Made by a program: the position numbers and the translations under genes
Notes under the pieces: generated by a model
Told to the model about the DNA's origin: nothing
Database searches by the model: none
The model's input: only the letters and a program-made list of their open reading frames with translations
From: Thelephora terrestris
Lineage: Eukaryota > Basidiomycota > Agaricomycetes > Thelephorales > Thelephoraceae
NCBI GenBank assembly: GCA_015956445.1
Contig: WIUZ02000004.1
Span: 1-64,000, forward strand
Direction: 5' to 3'
Length of the DNA stretch: 64,000 bases
Part shown: positions 23,685-35,603 of the stretch, one piece after another
Numbering within the stretch: the first letter of the stretch is position 1
How the letters are laid out: every line of letters begins with the position of its first letter

Positions 23685-26600
23685 CTACTTCCTCCCTTTC
23701 CTCTTCTTCTTGCTCTTCGCTTCCTTCCCCAACTCAGATGGAAACCTCGCTGACTGCTCCTCGTCCATGAGCCCGGCCGCAGAAATCTCATAGAACCTCT
23801 CGGCGTCTTCAACGGCCTGTCTGTCCTCTCGACTCCAACCTCTCTCATCTTCAAAATTCTCAAGGCCGCCGTAGTCGTTGTCTAGCGGGTCGAAAAAGTC
23901 CGGCTGGGTTGACAACGGGTTTAAGATGGAGGTAGCGTCCCTGGAAGTGCTCCGATACGTGGCGCCGCCCTCGGCTGAGGGCCCAGGTTCCTGGACTGGG
24001 TCATCGTTGGATAGTAAAAAGTCCTCATCTTCCTCGTCAAACACAAGCGGCGCCCGCGATGGTGAGGTCACGCTAGATCCCAAGGCTTGCATTGGCTTCA
24101 ACTTCGGTGATTTCGCCTTGTGGATCTCCCTCCGCAACTTCCCCAGGCTTTCAGAGACACCATCAGTGATTCCGGCTGCAACACTCCTGATTGGAATCGA
24201 GTCTCTCAACCGAGGGTTTGGCACCCCATTTGGAAGCATCGGAAGGATCTTCGGAGATGGTGCCGCAAATTCGCCCAATTGGATCGACATCGCGGACGCC
24301 AAGGGCTCATCAAAAGTGGATGATTGACGGATATCCATCGGCAAGGCACCACCAAACGACCCCCCCTCGCCGGTTGTGTAGGCACTTATCTGAACCGCCT
24401 TCCGTACCTCGAGTTTACTGACGGGAAAATCAAAACGGTAACTTCGGACCAAGGCGTGATAGTCTTCTCCAAGGGCATAGAAAGAGAATTGGTGGTGAAG
24501 GTATATCGAGCGGGTGCGCAAGTGTTGCATGCGCGAACTGGTCGACAACTCAGCTTCTGAAAGCCAATTGCTATATGTATCCCTCAGCGATCTGGAGGTA
24601 GACGATACTGTGAACACCCACTTAGATTTTCCAATGACGCTGTTCCCGTTGTTGGTGATATCCTTCACAATTTGCTTCACGGACGACCAGTCGCTACCCC
24701 GTCGTAAGCTCCAAGTCGCGAACACACTTTCTCTTCCCAGAAGCCTTGCGGAACGTTCATGCGATCTTCCAGACGCTGACACCGAACTACCCCTTCGACC
24801 TGCGGATTCAGATTGACGAGGAGGAGAGACACTCATGGAAGTGAGAGCAAGGCCGGTCCCAGGAAGTGAAATACTGGTTCCACCGAGCGTCGGAATCGCG
24901 TTTGATACCTGAAGGGTTCTGTCGCTAGCTGGTAGATCAACCCAGATGCGTCGTAAGGAGAGGATCCCGCTCATCGGATCAAAGCAGAGGATGTCTTGGA
25001 AGTTCCTTGGCCTCTGGAGACGAGTTGGGGATAATGGTTTGGTGTGTATCCCAGGGGAGGAGTGGAATGAAGCGACTGGAGGTGTTGTGGACGACAGGTT
25101 GCCGTAAGGAGTAGCCGGAGGTAAGAGACTCATCGGCATGGTCGATTCCGTAGACTTGATGAAAGTGAACGAGATTGGGGCCAACGGGAAATTGGCGGGA
25201 GGATTCCTGAACTCGTATAATCGTACCAGGGACTTGATCTCGGTGGGGTATAGCGGCTAGAAGAGCGCATGAGTGAGGTCACAGCTTCTCTTCAAGTTCT
25301 TGCTTAAAACTTACAAATTCAGTGGCATTCTTCACATGCCCCTCCAAGTGACTGGCATCGTCCGGTCTACCACCGTATGGGTTGAGGGGGAACACATGCA
25401 CTGTTCGCTTCCTGCTACCGACAGCTACCCATCTCATATCGTCGTTCCATGAAACGCTCTCGATCACCGCGCTCGTTCTCCCTCTCTGTAGGTCATAGAG
25501 ATGAGCCGGTGTTGATTGTCCGGTATGCAAACTAGCGTGGAGCAAGCTGCGTAGGTTGTCGACGTATCCAGAATCCGGCCCACTCCGTGGCCCGTCAAGA
25601 ACTCGCCGAACAACCCTGCAGGTCAGGCGGATGTCGTAAACTCTGATCGTATGTCCATCCTTTGACGACACGGCAAGCCGCGTCCCGTCATTTGAAAACG
25701 ACAACTTGGAAATCGGCTGGCTTCGTGGCACAACAATTTCCGTGACCACCTCCGGTTCTGTGGGTCGCCCAGCAGACCTCAGGAGAGGAAGGAGGTCGAT
25801 AATCGTGATGTGTCGAGTGGTGTTGTCGAAGGACCCGGGAAGAGATGGCAACGCGGTGAGAACGGACTGCATCATCGTAGTCGCCTCGGTAGCCTCAATA
25901 GGAGATGCTGTTCGTTGGCGACGATTGTCCTGAGTTGGCTTGAATAACGCAGAAAGCCCGCTTCCAGGGCTTTCCGTGGGTGCAGTTGACGAAACGGGGC
26001 TTCGGGAAGGAGACGGGCCGCCAAAAGCCTTATTCTTTGCCACATTGAAAGCGAGCCCCCCAAGCGCCTTGACCCCGCTGAGCACGGTCCCTCCGACTCT
26101 GATCGCAGCCTGTCCAACATCACCTGGAGTAACTGATGGCCGATGAACGCCGGTGGTTTGCGCAGAGTGAGAATCCAACCCAGGCAATGGGTCAGCTGAG
26201 GAATGGGAGGATGCAAATGCTAGGAGACGTCCGGATAGAGCAAAGACCGGAGAGGGTTTAACTGCAGGGCTGTCTAAAGGATGTGTTGGTACAAAGGTAT
26301 CGTTGAATTTGTTGTCGTTATTGCTGTTGGTGTATGATGTTGTTGTAGAATGCGAAAAAGACACAAGAGAGGTAGATGGAACGGTGAATAAAGGTACAAA
26401 GTTCGAAGATGAAATGATGTGGAGTGCAGGGACGGACGTGCTCTAGGAGGGGTTGAACACAGGAAACACGAGTTGGTGATGTGGGCTTACGACGGCGATA
26501 AACTTATCAGTGGCAGCAAAGGATGCAAGCCCTGGGAACGCGAGCTTCTCGATGATTTCGTGGGTTCGCAGAGAATAGATAAATAAATGGGACGAGTCTT

Positions 26601-28004
26601 CTGATGTTGACCTACCAAAAGTTAGAGACATTACCGGTATGAAGACAGAGAAGCGCTCACAAAATACCGAGATATGGTCTCTGTCCTGCCTTCACTCCCT
26701 CCAACTCCCCACGAGGGGTAGGTAGAAGTGCAGCGTACGTGACTGCGCCCCATTCCTCAGACGAAGTGACATTCACCACCTCACAGACGGTGCTAAGATT
26801 GGTACAGTCCCAGATTTGGAAGCCTCGTAGGTATCCTAATAAGAGGAGGCGCCTCATGGGGAAAGATGATAAAAATTTGGGCTTTCTAACCGGAGGGCGG
26901 ATCTAACTTACTGAAGAGCAGGCCCAGAACCAAGTGAATCCCACCCTGACCAGATTATTTGGTCATCCTCCTCGGAGCTAGAACCAGGATAAGTTGTCAA
27001 GCCATCACTAGGCGAGTGAGGGTGCTGGGGCGATATTCCAAGGAAATCGTTATCCAAATCAACTGCGTGGTGTCTCTGAGGAGAATTGTCGCTCTGATTG
27101 CTGCTCACGCGAGAGACGGAAGTTCCCTGGGGACAGTTCGTCACCCTCCCCTCAGGGATTGAGCGAGAGACGTGGGGTGGTCTCGAAGAAGCACCGGGGA
27201 TCGAAATGGAATTCGGGACGTAGTTCAAAATCGTACGCGAAAGGCTTTCCAAGGAGGTTGGTTCCCTATTACCACGAAGAAAGGTCAGTGGGTCAGGTGG
27301 CGACGGGTACTACGTATGTGGGATCGTCGCAAGGGGGAAATCTATAACCACGGGACAAAATGAAACCGAAGATCGTCCTCGGACACGAGCACACTCTTTA
27401 ACAGGTGACCACGGCAGGTGGTGATGACCAACACAAAGAATCCCCCTCGTGGTTTGGGGTCTCGGTGGTGATCGGGTGCAAGCGCCGAGAGGCAATTGGG
27501 GTAACCCCAGAAAGGGGTGTGCAAGATACGATAAATTCTGAAGGAAAAACATCCTCTTTCGAGTGGGCCGTAGTGACCCATTCATGGCGAAGGAATGACC
27601 GCATTGATGGGCCAGTGGAAAGGGGGTAGGAGGACGAATTTCACAAAGAGAACTCACCGAACTACAACTGGTGCTCTGGTATGGCCAGTAGCTGTGGCGG
27701 GTGTCTGAGATTCTGGCTTACGATGCAAGGGAGTGGAGATCTGCACAGGTAACGGTCGAGGGAGCGGGGGGGCGTTGAACTCAAGGTCCTCCTGAACCTT
27801 TCCTCTGGTAACCTTTGCATCCTCTGTCTCGGCGTCTGAAAGGTGGTGAGTCACCAGAGTAGGAGAGTTGAAGGCTGATAGGGCGGGAGGATGGTCGAGT
27901 TCAGTGGCGAAAGGAGCGGGGGATGTGGAAGGCGGATGTATAGTGTCGGTGATAAAGGATTGCTTCTGCTCGCGATTTTCACTGTGTACACCGCGAGCAG
28001 GCAT
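23685..28004 (-). CDS. BCAS3-domain WD40 protein
   Basis: Six exons join with consistent phase (28004-27658, 27265-26912, 26852-26661, 26611-26491, 26442-25315, 25256-23685) to give 1237 residues. The family is BCAS3, a beta-propeller related to PROPPIN/Atg18 proteins; in animals it binds the phagophore with PHAF1. Visible signatures are RLLLLGYLRGFQIWDC and SEEWGAVTYAALLP in exon 3, then SKLSFSNDGTRLAVSSKDGH, IRVYDIR and VIESVSWNDDMRWVAVGSRK as WD repeats, and HVKNATEFPLYPTEIKSLVR across the exon 5-6 splice, leading into the C-terminal BCAS3 domain. The protein ends in a Lys/Arg tail (KSKKKRKGRK). Intron 1 is 392 bases, far longer than the others. The N-terminal 200 residues are disordered. 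Confidence 0.85.
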
Positions 28005-29550
28005 TAAGTGCCTATAGCTGGGCTAGGATATGAGGATGTAAGGAGAGAGCCAACGTCGGACCAAAGATAACCGGAGACGCGGAGGATGAATGGGTCCTGG
28101 CAAGTCAATGCAAGGACAAGATTAATACGAAGAGTACGATTGGGAGAGTATCTTGCGAAGCGGGTTTAAAGATGCTGCTGAAGGAGTCGTTCGAGGCGGT
28201 CGCTGGCGGTGTGAAGCAAATTGAGTCAGAGAGGTGAGGTACTCGGGCCCCACTATTCCCTTTTTTGGATGTTTTCTCTGTTTTTGGATCACCGTGGCCC
28301 TCAAAGCCCTTCCGCGTGCCGAGGGGACGTGCCTGCAAAAGAAGGATCCAGATAAACCCAGAGGACCACTTAAGAGGGTTGTAGTTGTAGGCCTCATGAC
28401 TTCCATGTGAAGAGGAATGTATGGGTGCTCGGAGAACTGAAACTTCTCAGGTGGGTTTTTGTTTTGTGGGACCCATTGTAGTAGTTGGTGTGAGGGTAAC
28501 AAAGTGGTGGGCATTGGACTGTTCGCAACGGTACAGGTCGTCATACAAATATGGGGTCCGGTAATCTATTAAAGGTGGATTGGCGTTTGTCGGAAAACAA
28601 GTAAGCAAATGGGTCACGCACCTACAAACCACCCAAGGAACCCCAGCGGCAAAACCTAATCTCTCCCAGAATCATTCATCAAATCAATACTCCCGGGCAT
28701 CCTTCACGATTGGGCTTCACAAGCTGGAGAGGGAACCGCGACCAAGCAATCACACGGAAGACCGCACCCGGGCTAACGAAAATTTGTATTGGGGGCGGAG
28801 GAAGGTGGTAAGTTCAGTTAACGGGCACAACTTGGTGCAGTAGGGGCGAAACGACGATTCATTGCTGAATGGCTAGCGACCTAGGTGTCGAATCCATACG
28901 AGATGATTGGTGGGATGGTGTTGGCTCACGAGGAGGTTTTTTCACGGCAGTGGCCGGTTGTGCTATATATCTATTTTCCCACAATTGGTTCGGGCTTCCC
29001 AGGATTTCCCGGTATCGCCGATCGGATATGCCGATGATTAGAGGTAAGCACGTCTAGCGAATAACACAGGCTTATTTTTAACACCTATCGGCGGAGGAGA
29101 CTTCCTGGCGTAATTACCTGGCTATCGGGTGGATTTCGTACTAGTTGTAGGGCTTTGCCAAGGCTTCACAGTCCGCTGCAGTTCCATCGTGTGTTCTATG
29201 ATCAGGTGTGACAGAGTCAACACCGAGTCAACGCCCTCCGGTGCGTAAAGGGGGATAGGAGTATATAGTAGGCTCGCTCGAGAGCTCAAGAATACGGTCT
29301 TGCTCCTTGGCGTCCTCACAGGTTCTTACGAGTCCGTATACCTCACCGCACGTTTTCAGCACCCGCGTTTGCATCCGAGACATTGATCAAGCGCCCTACT
29401 GACAAGCTTGTCAATCCAAGGGTCAGCCGACTGGAACGCTCCTAGACAAATTTTCCGGGAATTTAGCATAAAAAGGAGCCCGGCGGGGCTCCCCAACGAC
29501 TCTCTTAATCACCTCCATAATCTTGCTTTCTGGTGTCTTCGAGTGGAGCA
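28005..29550. other. Divergent intergenic region
   Basis: About 1.5 kb between the starts of the BCAS3-like gene (minus) and the dehydrogenase gene (plus). It should contain both promoters. No supported gene or repeat was seen. A sequence resembling a TATA element (AGCATAAAAAGG) lies near 29465, about 85 bases before the dehydrogenase start. Confidence 0.4.
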
Positions 29551-30582
29551 ATGACCCACACCGCTAAAGTCTGGTTTGGTCAGTGCCCTCATCACGTCTA
29601 TGTTCGATGGCTCCTGTGTTAACTCTTATCGCAGTGACCGCCTCGTCTGGGGGATTCGGCCGCTCATTGGTCGAACTGATCCTGAAAGGGGGTGATATTG
29701 CTGTGGCAACCCTCCGAAATCCATCTGCGTTGGAAGACCTCAGACAGACATACGGCGAAAGCCACCTCCTCTTGTTGCCGTTGGACGTAACAAACGCCGA
29801 ACAGGTCAAGGACGCTTTCCGGGCTGCCACGGATAAGTACGGTCGCATTGACTTCGTTTATAACCTCGCCGGACACGGTTTGATTGCGGAGGTGGAGGGC
29901 ACTCCAGAAGAAGACGCAAGGGCTTTGTTCGACGTCAACTTCTGGGGGGCTACCCGGGTTTCGAATGAGGCTGTACGAGTTTTCAGAGAGGTAAACAAGC
30001 CTCAGGGCGGCCACCTCTTTGTTATCACCTCTTTAGTCGGCCTCAAGCCAATGGCTGGAACGGGGTTCTACTCCGCGTCTAAACATGGTCAGACCTCTTT
30101 GTTCGCTAATCAAGTCCCGCTTGCTCACACTCACTCAAGCATTGGAAGGTGTCACTGAGGCCATGAGCATGGAGCTACATCCGTCTTGGAACATCAAGGT
30201 GCGTTGTCGGCCACCTGTCTCGCGAGTCATTGCCTGAGTTCCGAGATAGATCACAATCATCGAGCCGGGGAGCTTCCGTACCAAGGCCATCAAGGAAAAT
30301 CTCAAGGTTCTGCCCCCTCATCTGGCTTACTCGGACGATTGCCTTCCGTCCAAACAGCTCCGGGATTTCTTGCCGTTGATCACCACGGACAACGATCCTC
30401 AGAAGCTCTCCGAAGTCGTGTACTCCCAAGTTGCGTGCGATCCGAACCCCCCTTTGAGACTTCCTCTGGGCGAGGATGCGGTGGGACTCGCTAATAGCAA
30501 GTTTGCCGATCTCACGAAGGCAGTACAAATGGGTGGGGTCTTTTCAGAGGCCGTCAAGTTCTCTGGTAATCGAGTCATGTGA
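29551..30582 (+). CDS. Short-chain dehydrogenase/reductase
   Basis: This is a classical SDR oxidoreductase using NAD(H) or NADP(H); its substrate cannot be told from sequence. Exon 1 (29551-29578, MTHTAKVWF) is joined by a 56-base intron to VTASSGGFGRSLVELILKGG, the glycine-rich dinucleotide site. Then come LDVT (near residue 60), FVYNLAGHGLIAEVEGTPEE with the NAG-like motif, VITSLVG, and the catalytic FYSASKH (YxxxK), followed after two small introns by ALEGVTEAMSMEL and ITIIEPGSFRTKA. The encoded protein is about 280 residues, normal for the family. The two introns around 30088-30140 and 30200-30250 follow standard GT-AG rules and restore these conserved blocks. Confidence 0.88.
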
Positions 30583-30679
30583 ATCTGCGTCGGATGATGC
30601 TACGTACTAGTCTATAAAACGTGTCGGTGGACGACACAAATAGTGGGAGTATTGGTGTACGAACATCTAGGAATCATCT

Positions 30680-32447
30680 CTATCGAGTGAATTTGATCTC
30701 TTCATGGATCACAAGCCTGACCGCTTCCTCTACGTCTTTCGCCTCCAGGGTTGGTCTCTTAGATTCGGGTAACGACGGTCGGTGTCTAGGGTCGTAGACC
30801 CCCGTGTGAACGAGAACCGAATTCCACCCCGCCAAGTTGGCGCCCGCGATGTCTGACGTAGTCCCTCTAAGCTAGCTGATGCAAGAGCATTATTCGCAGA
30901 CTTACCAGACTCGGGATTGTCTGGATGCAGCCAGCAATGCTTTAGCATGTCAGAAGATCACCAGGAACATTGTTACACGTACCTCCAATCATGTAGCTGT
31001 CAACCCGTTAGTGTGGGTCAGGGGATGGAGGCGATACGCACGTACATGTTACTTGAGGATCTCCCGAGCGTTCCGACGTCATCGCTTGATCCGAATGTCA
31101 ACTTAACATCAAGCTCGTCGCTAACCTCACGCAGCACATCTGCAGCGAAACTATAGGTCTCCCTTGTAGGCTTTCCGAGCTGGGTTATCACGGGATCGTT
31201 CTGGCCCATCTTTAAATGCTGCCCAAAAAGATAAGCCTTTGCCGAATGTAACCGAAAAACAATGTGACCCACCGACCAGACACCTTCCCAGGCCTTCCTA
31301 AACCCTCCTTGGCCAAGCCTCGGTCCTTCCCATTCATTCTTCCACAATAAGTCGGGGTTGCAGAAAATGACCTCAACATCAGTAGCAGAGTGAATCGATG
31401 TGGGCTCCGCCAAAAAACCGTTCCCGCGGAGAATGTCACACATGACCTGAATGTCTAACCCCCAGTTACGAGGGTCATGGAAGACCAAGATCGCGTGGAA
31501 TTTGACCTTGGAAAGGTCTTGATGGGTTCCCTGAGTTCATCGGAAAGACACTTAGTGATGTATGATACCAGGGATTTCCTTTGTAGACTTACGTGCATCA
31601 TCTTTTCTTCTTCAGTGAGATCGATAAACGGATAAATCCTACGGGTCATCAGCATAAACTTATGGTTTGTTTTACGGATAGGCTTACGCGTGGTTCCATG
31701 CGAGGATATCAAGAGGGTTATAAACTTTCCGGAATCCGTAACTGGTCCTCGTCAGCTTGCCGCTTTGCGGAACGAGATTGGATCGAACCCACCTGTGGGC
31801 AACACTCTTCAGTGTATTCCCTCTACCACCAAGTACAAGCACGTGTTTATCATGAAAGCGATGCGCAATAGATTTCAGGATGGTATGAGACTGGATGTAT
31901 CTGTTTATCGGAATCTTCGTCTCGAATGAGCACACAGTTGTAAAGCGTTTTCCAAGTTGAACTCACGTCAAAGCCCAGTTGTCTGGAGAGGTTGAGGCAT
32001 CGGGTTTCTTCACTGACTCCACCCCCGTTGGTCAGCTGGGAGTTGCGGTGTCAATCTTTCTAGCTGGGCATCGGGCCGTCAAAGTCATCTCTCACAAAGA
32101 TGTACGGGATTTTCCTGTGCAATATAACGTGAGGACATTTTGAAGCGTTCGTATGCCCATGCGGGGCCACCTGTTGAACGGATTTTCACCGTGGAGGATC
32201 CTGAACGCGTTCCTCGTTGGCTCTAGAACTGTCTCGCCTCGGAGTAATACACCATCCTTTCCGAAAGTGCTCAGCCACCCTGACTCGTGCGGTCGTCAGG
32301 CCCGACACTCACGATATCAAAAACGAAAGCCGGGGTTCGCGGCGGTAGCAAAGTGGATATGCACCTGCGGCCAGGAGGTTGACTCCTCCAATTGCGACTG
32401 GTGCGTACAAACCGCACGTTTGTCAGGGTCGGCATGGCGGAGATCAT
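30680..32447 (-). CDS. CECR5/HDHD5-type HAD hydrolase, mitochondrial
   Basis: This HAD-superfamily phosphatase-like protein has about nine exons. The start is Met at 32447 (MISAMPTLTNVRFVRTSRNW), an Arg/Ser-rich leader typical of mitochondrial import. Conserved blocks in order are AFVFDI, spliced to DGVLLRGETVLEPTRNAFRI (the DxDGVL nucleophile loop); TNGGGVSEETRCLNLSRQLG; QSHTILKSIAHRFHDKHVLV; KVKFHAILVFHDPRNWGLDI; VEVIFCNPDLLWKNEWEGPR; LGKPTRETYSFAADVL; and IAGANLAGWNSVLVHTGVYD with the acidic C-terminal end. The order and the HDPRxWGLDIQ motif identify the CECR5 (TIGR01456) group, also represented in yeast. Substrate unknown. Small exons around 30.85-31.05 kb are my least certain joins. Confidence 0.85.
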
Positions 32448-32527
32448 CAAAGTCGGAGGCACTCGCGTATTCAACTTCCCAGCTTCGTATTGACCACCAC
32501 CCCACCTAACTCTTCCACATCATCTTC

Positions 32528-32988
32528 ATGGTCAGTCTTCCGCGGTATCGTCTTGAAATTTCTCTCATTCCCACCAGTCTGAAATCCCTGCCTTTACTGC
32601 TGGTGTGTTGTCGTTGATCGGGGGAGTCGTAGGATTCGCCAGGAAACGCTCTGTGCCCTCTCTCATTGGTGGTGTAGGGTGCGCAGTTTGCCCACATTCT
32701 ACAGCTCACAGTTCCTGACCAATTCTCCAGCGTCGGTGGGTTGTACATCTGGAGCGGTCTCGCCTTACAGAATGGCCAACCATATGGACTTGAAGGTGCT
32801 CTGGGTAGGTTGACCGATCGGTGACGCTATCATGTTTCGCGCAGCTGACGCGGTGACCAGGCTCGTCGCTTCTTCTCCTCTTGTCCAGTGCACCCAGGTT
32901 CCTCAAGGGCACTGTTCCGAAGCTTTTGAGCTTGGCATCTGCTTGCGCCACTGTTTACTATGGGCTGGCCTACGTAGACCAGGTGTAG
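32528..32988 (+). CDS. TMEM14 family membrane protein, copy 1
   Basis: This small membrane protein of the Tmemb_14 family has about 103 residues and three or four hydrophobic segments. Members sit in mitochondrial or organelle membranes, and animal TMEM14C is needed for haem synthesis. The coding part of exon 1 is only the ATG (32528-32530); a 47-base intron (32531-32577, GTCAGT...CACCAG) follows. Exon 2 gives SEIPAFTAGVLSLIGGVVGF and ARKRSVPSLIGG; exon 3 GLYIWSGLALQNGQPYGLEG; exon 4 LLSSAPRFLKGTVPKLLSLA and VYYGLAYVDQV. The spacing of Gly-rich helices matches the family. A second, diverged copy starts 255 bases downstream. Confidence 0.85.
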
Positions 32989-33242
32989 GCCGGATCTCGT
33001 TCAAGCCACGCAGTCTTGATCGGATTCAAGTCCATTACCTCGTTCCAAACAGAATGTATTGTACAGTACTTATCAGGAGTGTAAACGTGAATGTATCCCG
33101 CCATACGGCATAATCCTGTTCGTAGAGGGGAATTCATGCTAAGATGTGAGTGCGCAATCAGGGTGTTTGCTTATTATAATATGTATGTACGGGAAACACC
33201 AAAACAGAAGTAAACATCTTGCACTCTGCGCTCACCTCCATT

Positions 33243-33739
33243 ATGGTGTGTCCACGACCGATTCCAATGGAGGTATCAGAGCGGCCGGCTGAACGTCATC
33301 TGACAGTCTGAATATCCTGCACTCGCAACTGGAATCCTCTCGATTATCGGGGGTTTAATCGGTTATGCTCGCAAGGGATCGCTCCCGTCCCTCCTTGGTG
33401 GCGTGCTGTCAGTGTCGATCCCAGTTCTTAGACCTTGGTGCTGGACTTCACTTCTTGGCCACCTGCTTATTTCCGAACAGAGTCGGCGCGTTATATATCT
33501 ACAGTGCGAATCTACTCCGGACCGACCGCAGGGGATTGGCGGGACTAAGAGCTGTCCTTGGTGCGCGGCCCACTTTCGTTCACGTTGACGTTGGATCATT
33601 CATAGTTTCCCTAGTGTCAACCGTCGTGCTGCTTGGATCTAGTTTACCCCGCGCTCAGAAGGGCCCCGTACCCGCCATTTTGTCTGTACTTGGATTACTG
33701 CATCTCGTATATTATGGAATGGCATACTCTCGTCGCTGA
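33243..33739 (+). CDS. TMEM14 family membrane protein, copy 2
   Basis: This tandem paralogue of the preceding gene is in the same orientation. It again has a first coding exon made of ATG alone (33243-33245), followed by a 61-base intron (33246-33306, GTGTGT...GACAG). Exon 2 encodes SEYPALATGILSIIGGLIGY and ARKGSLPSLL; exon 3 VGALYIYSANLLRTDRRGL; the last exon VSLVSTVVLLGSSLPRAQKG and LGLLHLVYYGMAYSRR. The splice after LLGG in the middle is ambiguous among several GT sites; the others are clear. Protein identity with copy 1 is moderate, so the duplication is not recent. Confidence 0.78.
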
Positions 33740-35603
33740 TGACGCTTTGTATTTGGCCATCCCCGAGGCAATAAATCGACTCTTGGCACTGCGGTGATCT
33801 ACGAGACTCAAACTGTAGGCTGCGACGAAAGGGTTGTTAATTTATGCAACTCGGAGCCTGAAGCTGACGAGTCCATTACAAGAACAACCGTGATGAGAAG
33901 GTGGTTGTCACATACAGAGCCACTCGGGCTGGAAGTTATGCGTGACAGTCTGAGAGGTGAGGTTAGACATTCTGGGAAACTAGAGCCCCAGGATAAGACT
34001 TACGCGTGGACCTCACGGGGATCTTTGGGGGAAAGAGTTGAGCTCGTCTACTCAAGTTGGATATCCTACGGTCAAAATTCCCACACGAAGCCTAGTCCGC
34101 CGATTTGGTGATCTTCTCTACCGTGCTCGGTATACGGAACATCAGGTGGCTGCCGTTTGGCGATACCATGAATTCTGAGGGCCTGGAGAACCGGGTCTAT
34201 GTAACTCACACGGAGATCATTGCAGACGACAAGTTCTCTGTACCTCAGACAAAATTCTCCGGGTCGTGGGCCGGATCTGGGGACTTGAACTAGGGAAGCT
34301 AAAAGTGAAACGTGACGCAAGCTTGAACGTACACGGAGTGGGTGTGGCACTGGCAAAAGCGGCGGGATCGAGGAACAAGATGAGGGGTTTCGTGAATATA
34401 GCTGGGCGATTTATTCTGAGCTCGAGGGTGGCTGTAACCGTTCGTCAAGGCACCTGGATTATGAACAGTTTCGTGATATTCCACACCGTACGGGGTCTTG
34501 GCTCGAACGCTGATTTATAACCCAGCCAGAAAAGCCAGGGCGGCTTGGTAGATCTGATCACTGCTGTGTGTTTCTTTCCACGAGAGCCGTGGTCTCCAGC
34601 AGTACTACCGACTGACTCTGACCCCGGCGTACCGTGTCCACATCATACCGCGTTACACTCCTCGGTGGGGTGTCACAATGGGCGTGGGTGGGAGCTTGAT
34701 CCGAACAAACCCGCCGGAGCGCTGTGGGGGCTGCGGGACTGTTCTCCTGGATTAGCCGGGGCCCCAGGGGGCGCGCCTTAAGTCACCGCAAGATTACGTT
34801 GAATGATGGCCCTCAGAGGTTCCGTGCCCGCTCTGCACCGAGATTAGCTAAGTCTGAACGTCTCGTGAGAGGAACAGCTTATGAAACGGTAGTGTCAGCT
34901 TCGCCTTCGAGGAAAAGGATGACGCACTGCTGGTGGGGAAGGGAACATCAGGACGCCTGCGCCGGATTATCTTTTACCAGGCACAGAAGGGCGAGGAATT
35001 GCCTCCCGCCTGCGAGCACTGATTGGACCACTGGCCTGGTACACTCAGAGGAGGGGAGGTTGTCTTAATTGATTGGCTTTGGTGGTTTCCCCTTATTCTG
35101 TGGGTGGAACTGAACGCCCAAAAGCACAGCGCTTGATCCCGACCCATGGCCATAGGAATTGCGGGAAAATGCAACAGCCGGTTTTGAATGCATTTGACTC
35201 TGTCGGAGAGAGCACAGGGCGGTAAATTAAGCTTCGAGAAAAGAACGCATGTGAACCGGATTTCGTCCCTCTATGTCGCTCGTCGTTACAGTTGTGCAGG
35301 AAAATCCCATCGCCGGTTGACTTCAATCCCTTTTGCCTCCGGAGTCCACCATTTTAGCTCCAGCGGAAGCAGTTGCCAATGGACGAGAGGCGTGTGGATA
35401 TCCAACCAGTCTAACTTTGTTCTCACAGGGCGCGGTGACACCAACAGTGATCGTCGCGTAAACTCCGTTTCACAACACCATTGCCCTTCGTCTAAACCCA
35501 TCCACCTCTCACCACCACCCACAACGGCCAGCGAAACAAGCGTAGAACATCCCCACGCTAGAGCGACCATAAGGTATCTCTAGCGTGTTGCTCACTTGCA
35601 CAG
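33740..35603. other. Long intergenic region
   Basis: About 1.9 kb of unassigned sequence between the TMEM14 pair and the Byr4-like gene. Open frames are short and show no domain. The last 150 bases are C-rich with ACCAC repeats, likely the leader of the next gene. Confidence 0.45.

Noticed and set aside
26415-26445. In-frame stop in the BCAS3-like gene after FPVFNPS
   Set aside because: It lies inside a 48-base intron with a proper GTAAGC donor and CTAG acceptor. Removing it restores the WD40 frame.
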